From: an uncultured Desulfovibrionaceae bacterium | Lineage (GTDB): Bacteria > Desulfobacterota > Desulfovibrionia > Desulfovibrionales > Desulfovibrionaceae | NCBI GenBank assembly: GCA_949427775.1 | Contig: CASQEL010000164.1 | Location: 1 to 5,317 of the forward strand | DNA length: 5,317 bases | Direction: 5' to 3' | In this document: positions 1-5,317 of the stretch, one piece after another | Layout of the letters: each line of letters starts with the position of its first letter | Position numbering within the stretch: the stretch's first letter is position 1 | The notes under the pieces: generated by a model | Told to the model about the DNA's origin: nothing | Database searches by the model: none | The model's input: the letters and a program-made list of their open reading frames with translations, nothing else | Program-made: the position numbers and the translations under genes

Positions 1-3000
1 GTGGAAACCGCCCTTGACCTGTTTGAACGGCATGACAGAAAAATGGGCGATCTGGAGGATCGGCCGGAAGAAATATGCCCGTCCTATGCTTCCGGCCAGG
101 ATTTTTTGAAAGGGCTGCTGCAATATATTACTACGGAAAACCAGGAGGAAAGGGAAAAACTTTGGGAATGCGATTTTGTCTTTATACACGACGTGATCTT
201 GCGCTGCCGCCCGACAAGGACGAAAACGCCCAGGGAAACGCCCAGACGTCTGTATGGTCCTCTGCTGGAAAGCGTGCTTTCCGCCATTTGGTACACGATG
301 CAGGCCTCTTGCAAAAGTCCTGATTTCATCAGACCCGGCAGCCTGCGCCTGCGCGGCCTGTCTTACGAATTCATGTGTGAAAAAGATGAGAAAGGTCTGA
401 GCGTCGAACTCTGCGCACCGGCCCGTGAGCGGTTGACCCACCTTCTGGACGGTGTGGATCGTCTGCGTGAGAAATATTTGGGTGAAGTGCCCGACATGCC
501 GGAAATAAGGAGCCGCCTGCTTCCCGATAATCCGGACGATTTGAAGACGCAGGCGACCCGTAAAACGCCTAGTTTCTGCTTCGAGGTGGAAGTGGCGGAA
601 AGCGCGGAGGCTGAAGTCTGTTTCAGCATGAAGTATTCCTGGATTCTTCCGGAGACGCACGGCGACATCCTGAACGTGAAATTGCTGCACTACGCCGCAG
701 AGTGCATCGGAGAGCGTAGCGATTTTCCGCCGGTGTACCATCTCCCCTATTATGGAGAACTGCTGACCGCCCCGGATGATGAAGATACGCGCGAAGTGCT
801 GCGCCACAGCCTACGCGACAGCGAAAATATTGCCGAAGCCCTGCCGTATGACTATGACGGTCATGACCCTCTGCTGCCTTCTTTGCGCCACCTCGCACGC
901 TGCTATCGGGATTTCGTGCGCTATGCTGTTGAAAAAAGCCTGCTCTGTGCGCTGTTTGACGAGGATGCCGGTGGCGGAAGCCCTTGGCGCGATTTGAAAG
1001 TCGCCTACGAAGAAACGCTTGAAAAGGCCTGTCAGCACACATGCGAGGGAACATCGTCTCTTGGCGTCCTGCTGATGCGCGCGTTTCTTGTGCTTTGCCC
1101 TTCTTCCGAGCAGGATAGGCGCATAGCCGGCTACGAGGATTCCGCCGTTGTCACGGTTCTTCATCCGGCACTGCTCGAACAGATACAGGCGCAAATGACC
1201 TTTTTGTGCGCCGCCTTTCTCCATGAATATCGCAAGGCCATATACAAGGCTGCCTTTCCGCCCGCAGCATGGCAACGCTATCTCGGCCTGGCGAAGATTC
1301 ACGCGCCGATCTGCACGCTGCTGGGCGCCCCGGACAAGAGGCTGGTCAGTGAATTGAACGGCGACGGCTACGTTCATAAAATCGGCCATATGGAACATCC
1401 GGTGACGTACTCCCTGGCGACGCGCTTCCTGGACGGGGAAAACCGCTTTGAAGAAAAGCTCAGCGATATCGATCTGTATGCGAAGAGCGAGGAGTCTCTC
1501 CTTTTGGATCGCCTGCTCCGACAATACTACGATCTGCGGCCCCAGGCTTGGGACGGCATAAGCCTCGCCGTGTTCCGCAACAGCTCGGTACAGCCTGTCA
1601 TCGCCGGCCTGCACAGCTTTTTGCGACATCTGGAACAGGAGCAGCGGCTGCATGCAAATAGGCGTTATGACATTCGCCTGATCTTTTTCAGCAAGCGCGC
1701 CGACGCCACGGCCCTGCGCACTTGGCTGGGGCACTGGCAAAGTCGCTGGGATGCCGCCCGCAATGAAGATGAGCAAAGTGGCAATTCCTGCTATCGCTAC
1801 TGCCGCATCTCTCTGGCGCACCGTCTGACGCGGCAGAGCCAAGATATTGAGGACTACATCGATAAAGATCACCTGAATGTAGATATCGCGCTGCTTTATG
1901 GTATTCTCGGCATGAGCGAAATTTACAACCGTTTTGTAGATGTGGAGAAGTTCGACATCACCAAAACAGAGCTGAAATTTCCCATTTTGGAAAAGAAATA
2001 CTGTTCTTCCCGGTCGGAAATGGACAGGCTGCAACGCGCACGCATCATCAGCCTACGCCAGTTCTCTCTCGGCTCGCGGCATACGGCATTGATCCACGCC
2101 CTGCATAATCCGAATGCCCATGCGGATGATTCGCTGGTCGTCAGCACGGGAAATTTTAATGAGTGGACGAGGGCCATCTCGGCCCTGCACAAGGCAGCGG
2201 AGTGGGTGATCTGCGTTGATCCCGCCATGGATGAAGCCCTGATTCGCGACTCCGCCCCGGAGGATCACGTCCGGGACATCATCGCGTTCGGTTCCGGCGT
2301 AGGCAGCCACGGCGAGGCAAACTACACCATTTCTTCCGAACAGCTGAGTTGCGAAGATTTGCGCGTCCATATCAGCGAACGACTGGCCGGCCTTTACGGC
2401 GAGCAGGGCCCGGACAAGGCCACCTGCGATCGCATGGTCGCAACGCTTCTGAAGACGGAAAGATTGGCGGGCATGGTTTTGGTGCGCGCGGCCAGCCTGC
2501 GCGACGAGCATATCCGCGACTTTCTGGCCTATTCGCTGACCCGTCGCCTTCTCCATGCCTCCGAGGCCCTGTGCGAGGCCATGATTTCTCTGGATGCCTA
2601 CCAGCACTGGTTCCCGCCCACGGGCACGGAAGATGAGCGGCGGCCCGATCTTTTCTGGATCCGTGGCGAAGAACGGAGCGGCCGTTTACACTTGCGCGCG
2701 ACCCTGGTGGAATGCAAGCTGGGGCAGGCAAACGATAACGTTGTTTGGAAAGGTCATGCCCAACTACGCAGCGGGCTGAGGCGATTGCTGCCGCTCTTTC
2801 AGCCCTGCAGAGACGGCGAGCTGGACGACGAGCGCCCTGACCGCCGTTATTGGTGGCACCAGCTGCATCGCGTCATCAGCAGCGGCTTGCAGGCGAATCG
2901 GGAGGTTGAAGCACGCAGCATTGCCGGATTGCTGGAACAACTGGCCGAAGGGCAGTTCTCCATAGACTGGGACGCCTTGCTGCTGACGTATTGGACGGAT

Positions 3001-4608
3001 GATGCCGGTCGGAATGCCCGCTGGATAGAGAGCTGGGATATTGACGGCGTTTCCGCTGCCCATGCGGTCATCGGCCACCCCTTGCATGTTCGCCTCACGC
3101 AGGATGCCTCCGAAATCTGGGAAGACATGCTGCGCGAACGGCCGGAGGAGACAGGAGAAGAGTCTCCCCTCGCTGAGTCCGTTGATTCCGGCGACACCGA
3201 GACTGCCGGCGGTGTGGACGATGAGGACATGGACGAGGATGATGTGTCGGACTGGGAACGCGATTACCAACTCTCCGACAGCAACGCTTCGTCGGATCAG
3301 GAGCGGGAGCTCGCCGACTTTCTCAATCACTTCGAAGCGAATGTGGGAGCGGATGAAAATCAGTCTGAATCGAACGCATTTAATGGTAGAGGAGGTTCTA
3401 CCGGACAGCCTCCCGCTGCGCCGGACGAGCCAGAGCCCGCTGAACCGAATAAACCGGCTCACGTTGAAGCGCCGGACGTCTCCGTCGTCCCCGAACACAT
3501 TCTGCTAGGCACGGACAAAAGCGGCAAAAAAGTCTATTGGAACTTCCGGGATGCGGTAAATCGGCATCTGGTTATTTTCGGCAGCTCCGGCAACGGCAAA
3601 ACCTACGCTATTCAATGCATCCTGGCCGAGCTCGCCCGTCAGGGACTTAACACTCTGGTGCTGGACTACAGCCAAAGCTTCGCACCCAACGAGATATTGC
3701 CGCCTGTGAGGCCCTATTTTCCCGAGGAACGGCAACATTTCGTCTGCAACCAGCCTTTGCCGATCAATCCCTTCACGCGGCAACCCGTGATGCTCGGCAG
3801 TACGCTCTCCCGGGAGACGCCGTTTATCGTGGCCGACCGCATCACCGATATTTTCAAAAAGGTTTTTGATCTTGGCTCGCAACAGGTCAACATTCTACAT
3901 GCTGCCATCTGCGCCTGCCTGGAACGGCATGAGGTCGCCACGCTGCATGAGGTGGAAAACATGCTGGGCCTGTTCTTGGAGGACGGGGAGCATCCCCGAA
4001 AAAGTCTCGAAACCCTCCGACCCCATATCCAAAAATTTGGCAGGCTGAAACCTTTTGCTGATTGCAGGGGCAAGGCCGGCTGGGAAGAGTTGTATCATGT
4101 CATGCCGCCGTGCAATCATGTCTTTCAGTTCGCCAATATCGCGCCTCTTTCCGCAGGCGGGATGATTGAATTTGTGCTGTGGGATCTCTTCTTCGACGCG
4201 CAACGCCGCGGACATCCTCAAAACCCCAGTGTTGTCGTGCTTGACGAGATCCAGAATCTCAGCATGGGCGACAATTCGCCGCTGGCCAAAATTCTGCGCG
4301 AAGGACGCAAGTTCGGCATGGGACTCATTGCCGCCACGCAATTTCTCGCGGGGCTTAAGCCCGCTGCCCTGAGCCTTCTTAACCAGGCCGCGTGCAAGCT
4401 CTATTTCCGCCCGTCAGACAACGAGATGGCGGACTGTGGCAAACTGTTCCATGACGTAGACCCAAACTGCTCCGCTGCGGAGTGGAAAGCACGCCTCGCC
4501 GGCTTGGGGAGGGGCGAGTGCTATCTTGTGGGACCGGCGAAACCCGGCGAGCCCAGAGTTCGTTTTGCCAAGGTAAGCTCCATGGAGGAACGAGGTTTTG
4601 GCAATTAA
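1..4608 (+). CDS. Large HerA/FtsK-type ATPase with an internal PD-(D/E)XK nuclease signature (DptH/DndH-like restriction protein)
   Basis: This is a single uninterrupted frame of 1535 codons ending in TAA. The last 370 residues form a HerA/FtsK P-loop ATPase: Walker A GSSGNGKT at 1194-1201, Walker B VVVLDE at 1411-1416, and LREGRKFGMGLIAATQ at 1432-1447, where R1436 is a candidate arginine finger. A nuclease-like motif set lies at 882-921 (PD, ECK, Q). An acidic linker spans about 1046-1165. Residues 1-840 have no domain I can name, but IRLIFF (558-563) and WVICVDP (735-741) recall the body of large DptH-like ATPases. No signal peptide or membrane segment is evident, so it is probably cytoplasmic. 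The likely role is ATP-driven DNA translocation coupled to cleavage in phage or foreign-DNA restriction. The GTG at position 1 is the first base of the window, so no ribosome binding site can be seen; the true start could be upstream, or at ATG 43-45. The ATPase assignment is firm; the pathway is inferred from the DUF4007-like neighbour. Confidence 0.85.
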   Translation: METALDLFERHDRKMGDLEDRPEEICPSYASGQDFLKGLLQYITTENQEEREKLWECDFVFIHDVILRCRPTRTKTPRETPRRLYGPLLESVLSAIWYTMQASCKSPDFIRPGSLRLRGLSYEFMCEKDEKGLSVELCAPARERLTHLLDGVDRLREKYLGEVPDMPEIRSRLLPDNPDDLKTQATRKTPSFCFEVEVAESAEAEVCFSMKYSWILPETHGDILNVKLLHYAAECIGERSDFPPVYHLPYYGELLTAPDDEDTREVLRHSLRDSENIAEALPYDYDGHDPLLPSLRHLARCYRDFVRYAVEKSLLCALFDEDAGGGSPWRDLKVAYEETLEKACQHTCEGTSSLGVLLMRAFLVLCPSSEQDRRIAGYEDSAVVTVLHPALLEQIQAQMTFLCAAFLHEYRKAIYKAAFPPAAWQRYLGLAKIHAPICTLLGAPDKRLVSELNGDGYVHKIGHMEHPVTYSLATRFLDGENRFEEKLSDIDLYAKSEESLLLDRLLRQYYDLRPQAWDGISLAVFRNSSVQPVIAGLHSFLRHLEQEQRLHANRRYDIRLIFFSKRADATALRTWLGHWQSRWDAARNEDEQSGNSCYRYCRISLAHRLTRQSQDIEDYIDKDHLNVDIALLYGILGMSEIYNRFVDVEKFDITKTELKFPILEKKYCSSRSEMDRLQRARIISLRQFSLGSRHTALIHALHNPNAHADDSLVVSTGNFNEWTRAISALHKAAEWVICVDPAMDEALIRDSAPEDHVRDIIAFGSGVGSHGEANYTISSEQLSCEDLRVHISERLAGLYGEQGPDKATCDRMVATLLKTERLAGMVLVRAASLRDEHIRDFLAYSLTRRLLHASEALCEAMISLDAYQHWFPPTGTEDERRPDLFWIRGEERSGRLHLRATLVECKLGQANDNVVWKGHAQLRSGLRRLLPLFQPCRDGELDDERPDRRYWWHQLHRVISSGLQANREVEARSIAGLLEQLAEGQFSIDWDALLLTYWTDDAGRNARWIESWDIDGVSAAHAVIGHPLHVRLTQDASEIWEDMLRERPEETGEESPLAESVDSGDTETAGGVDDEDMDEDDVSDWERDYQLSDSNASSDQERELADFLNHFEANVGADENQSESNAFNGRGGSTGQPPAAPDEPEPAEPNKPAHVEAPDVSVVPEHILLGTDKSGKKVYWNFRDAVNRHLVIFGSSGNGKTYAIQCILAELARQGLNTLVLDYSQSFAPNEILPPVRPYFPEERQHFVCNQPLPINPFTRQPVMLGSTLSRETPFIVADRITDIFKKVFDLGSQQVNILHAAICACLERHEVATLHEVENMLGLFLEDGEHPRKSLETLRPHIQKFGRLKPFADCRGKAGWEELYHVMPPCNHVFQFANIAPLSAGGMIEFVLWDLFFDAQRRGHPQNPSVVVLDEIQNLSMGDNSPLAKILREGRKFGMGLIAATQFLAGLKPAALSLLNQAACKLYFRPSDNEMADCGKLFHDVDPNCSAAEWKARLAGLGRGECYLVGPAKPGEPRVRFAKVSSMEERGFGN
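2518..2805 (+). other. PD-(D/E)XK nuclease-like core inside the large ATPase (residues about 840-935)
   Basis: Seen directly: P882-D883 followed by LFW, a short hairpin-like stretch, then LVECKLG with E904 and K906, then a helix carrying Q921 in GHAQLRSGL. This order and spacing (D, about 20 residues, ExK, about 14 residues, Q) is the signature of the PD-(D/E)XK phosphodiesterase fold, with D883, E904 and K906 as predicted metal-binding and catalytic residues. A helix carrying E855 and E859 precedes it and could supply the extra acidic residue found in many members. All the expected catalytic residues are present, so the domain looks active. The alternative is chance, because the motif is short and no structure can be checked here. 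A nuclease next to a HerA-type motor parallels the HerA-NurA pairing, but here both would be in one chain. Confidence 0.65.
3136..3495 (+). other. Acidic, low-complexity interdomain linker (residues about 1046-1165)
   Basis: This stretch is poor in hydrophobic residues and rich in Glu, Asp, Ser, Gly and Pro. It includes a nearly pure acidic run, DDEDMDEDD, at 1073-1081, then a possible short helix around ERELADFLNHFEANV, a Gly-rich turn (NGRGGSTG), and a Pro/Glu-rich tail (PPAAPDEPEPAEPNKP). It separates the nuclease-like region from the ATPase domain, which begins near HILLG at 1166-1170. It is probably disordered and lets the motor move relative to the rest. The acidic patch could mimic DNA or self-inhibit the motor, but that is speculation. 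Confidence 0.75.
3496..4605 (+). other. HerA/FtsK-family ATPase domain (residues 1166-1535)
   Basis: The domain opens with HILLGTDKSGKKVYW, a short beta-rich entry often seen ahead of the P-loop in HerA-like proteins. It then has HLVIFGSSGNGKT, with K1200 as the Walker A lysine. TLVLDYSQSF follows shortly after Walker A, as expected for the second strand. Walker B is VVVLDE (D1415, E1416) followed by IQNL. The stretch 1432-1447 holds the REGRKFG and ATQ motifs typical of HerA/VirD4/FtsK motors. The C-terminal tail carries KLYFRP (1466-1471) and GLGRGECYLVG (1501-1511), both familiar from HerA-like restriction ATPases. All key residues are intact, so an active hexameric DNA-translocating ATPase is expected. 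Confidence 0.92.
4584..4588 (+). promoter_or_regulatory. Shine-Dalgarno site that fixes a TTG start
   Basis: GGAGG lies inside the last codons of the ATPase gene and ends 9 bases before the TTG at 4598. The reading frame of the second gene has a TAA at 4574-4576, and the codons between that stop and 4598 contain no ATG, GTG or other TTG. The next usual start codon in frame is an ATG near 4793, which would delete the winged-helix segment. The site therefore supports 4598 as the start and points to translational coupling. Confidence 0.85.
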
Positions 4609-5317
4609 ATTCATACCTCTCCCTCGCAATTTTCACAGAACATTCAAGCCCGAGCGGAATTATCTTTCCGCCCTGCTGCGCTACGCCGCCCTCGGCAAAA
4701 GCGGCACGCTTGCGGAGATCAGCTCCCAAACCGGCATTCCTACCGGCAGCAGCTCCGGCAAGGTGCAGCCTTCCATCGACTATTGCCGCGGCATGGGCCT
4801 GTTGTGTCCCCAAAAAAAGGACGATGTCTGGACGTTTACCCTGACTCCATTCGGTCAGGCTGTTCTACTTGAAGATCCCTATCTCTCCAGCAGCGTCGTG
4901 CAATGGCTGTTGCATCTCCAGTTGTGTCACCCCCGCAAGGGCGCGGATCTGTGGTTCCGTGTTTTTGTCGAGGGCACGGAAACTCTGGGCATGGACTTCA
5001 GCCGTCATGAATTGGAAGAGCATCTGCGCAAGGTTTACGGCACGACCGGGCGTAATCCGATAGGGCCGGTTATCGGCGCCTATACAGATGAGGCAGCTCT
5101 GGGAGCGGCAGGGATACTGAACGAAGAGAGCTTGCGCATACGTCGTACCCCAGCTCCATGCTCTGTGGAAAGCCGTCGGGGCTATGCCGCATGGTTGGCC
5201 CAGTTGCTGGCGGATTTTTTCCCCGGCGCGCGGAATGTCCCCATGACAGATTGGGAATATGCCTGCGGCTGGAAGCGGGCGACAGGCTGGCATCCCTCCG
5301 TTGCCGCGGATGTGCTG
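4598..5317 (+). CDS. DUF4007-like protein, C-terminus cut by the window edge
   Basis: This frame runs 240 codons without a stop and continues past the right edge. It starts at TTG 4598, overlapping the ATPase gene by 11 bases with a good GGAGG ahead of it, so the two form one operon. Residues 12-31 (FHRTFKPERNYL...) and 37-69 look like a winged helix-turn-helix: TLAEISSQTGIP, a Gly/Ser turn, then a recognition-helix-like KVQPSIDYCRGMGLL. LTPFG at 82-86, DPYL at 93-96, WLLHLQL at 103-109 and LWFRVF at 118-123 match my recollection of DUF4007 (pattern 'LT..G..LL...DPYLED...WLLHW.L......TW'). Members are usually near 300 residues, so perhaps 50-70 residues are missing. No enzymatic motif is visible, and a DNA-binding accessory role is inferred. 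As I recall, DUF4007 genes neighbour DndC-like sulfurtransferases in phosphorothioation loci. The N-terminal block is divergent from the usual HETFP..R..WL form, so a distinct subfamily is possible. Confidence 0.72.
   Translation, partial: MAIKFIPLPRNFHRTFKPERNYLSALLRYAALGKSGTLAEISSQTGIPTGSSSGKVQPSIDYCRGMGLLCPQKKDDVWTFTLTPFGQAVLLEDPYLSSSVVQWLLHLQLCHPRKGADLWFRVFVEGTETLGMDFSRHELEEHLRKVYGTTGRNPIGPVIGAYTDEAALGAAGILNEESLRIRRTPAPCSVESRRGYAAWLAQLLADFFPGARNVPMTDWEYACGWKRATGWHPSVAADVL

Noticed and set aside
1..3. Treating GTG at position 1 as the proven start
   Set aside because: The window begins on this codon, so neither a ribosome binding site nor an upstream in-frame stop can be seen. It is plausible but not demonstrated.
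811..2034. A 407-codon open frame on the - strand inside the ATPase gene
   Set aside because: It lies wholly opposite a well-supported coding frame, recognisable motifs are absent, and its composition (rich in Arg, Gln, Ala) is typical of an antisense shadow in GC-rich DNA.
3385..3402. Perfect 6-base inverted repeat GGTAGA/TCTACC with a GGAGGT loop
   Set aside because: It looks like a Shine-Dalgarno on a hairpin that could start a separate ATPase domain, but no ATG, GTG or TTG follows at a workable distance. It is better explained as codons for the Gly-rich linker turn. The stem is also too short and lacks a U-run, so it is not a terminator.
2764..3498. A 244-codon open frame on the - strand opposite the nuclease and linker region
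   Set aside because: It is antisense to the linker and nuclease region of the large gene and shows no domain or convincing start context.
1..5317. Mobile element ends, CRISPR repeats, tRNA or attachment sites
   Set aside because: I saw no direct repeats, terminal inverted repeats or RNA-gene signatures; nearly every base is in one of the two coding frames.

Overview
The window holds two tightly packed genes on the + strand and essentially no non-coding DNA. It is moderately GC-rich by eye, uses GTG and TTG starts, and has a strong GGAGG ribosome binding site. This suits a Gram-negative proteobacterium; a Desulfovibrio-like host would fit, but that is only an impression. No rRNA, tRNA, CRISPR, insertion sequence or attachment site is visible.

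Positions 1-4608 encode one very large protein of 1535 residues. Its C-terminal third is a HerA/FtsK-type P-loop ATPase with Walker A, Walker B and a downstream arginine/TQ motif. An acidic, then Pro/Glu-rich, linker joins it to a middle region that contains a well-formed PD-(D/E)XK nuclease signature (PD, then ECK, then Q). The first 840 residues match no domain I can name with confidence, although their second half resembles the body of large DptH/DndH-like restriction ATPases. The overall reading is a DNA translocase and nuclease in one chain, as expected of a defence effector.

Positions 4598-5317 encode the first 240 residues of a second protein, which runs off the right edge. It starts at a TTG inside the last codons of the ATPase gene, so the two are almost certainly co-transcribed and translationally coupled. 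Its N-terminal winged-helix segment and its 'LTPFG ... DPYL ... WLLHLQL' block resemble DUF4007. As I recall, that family sits beside DndC-like PAPS-reductase/sulfurtransferase genes in DNA phosphorothioation loci.

Together the pair suggests the edge of a DNA phosphorothioation-linked (Dnd/Dpt-like) modification and restriction island. In this model the ATPase/nuclease is the restriction arm, the DUF4007 protein is a DNA-binding accessory, and the sulfur-transfer genes lie downstream, outside the window. The domain assignments rest on motifs seen in the sequence; the phosphorothioation link is inference from family association.
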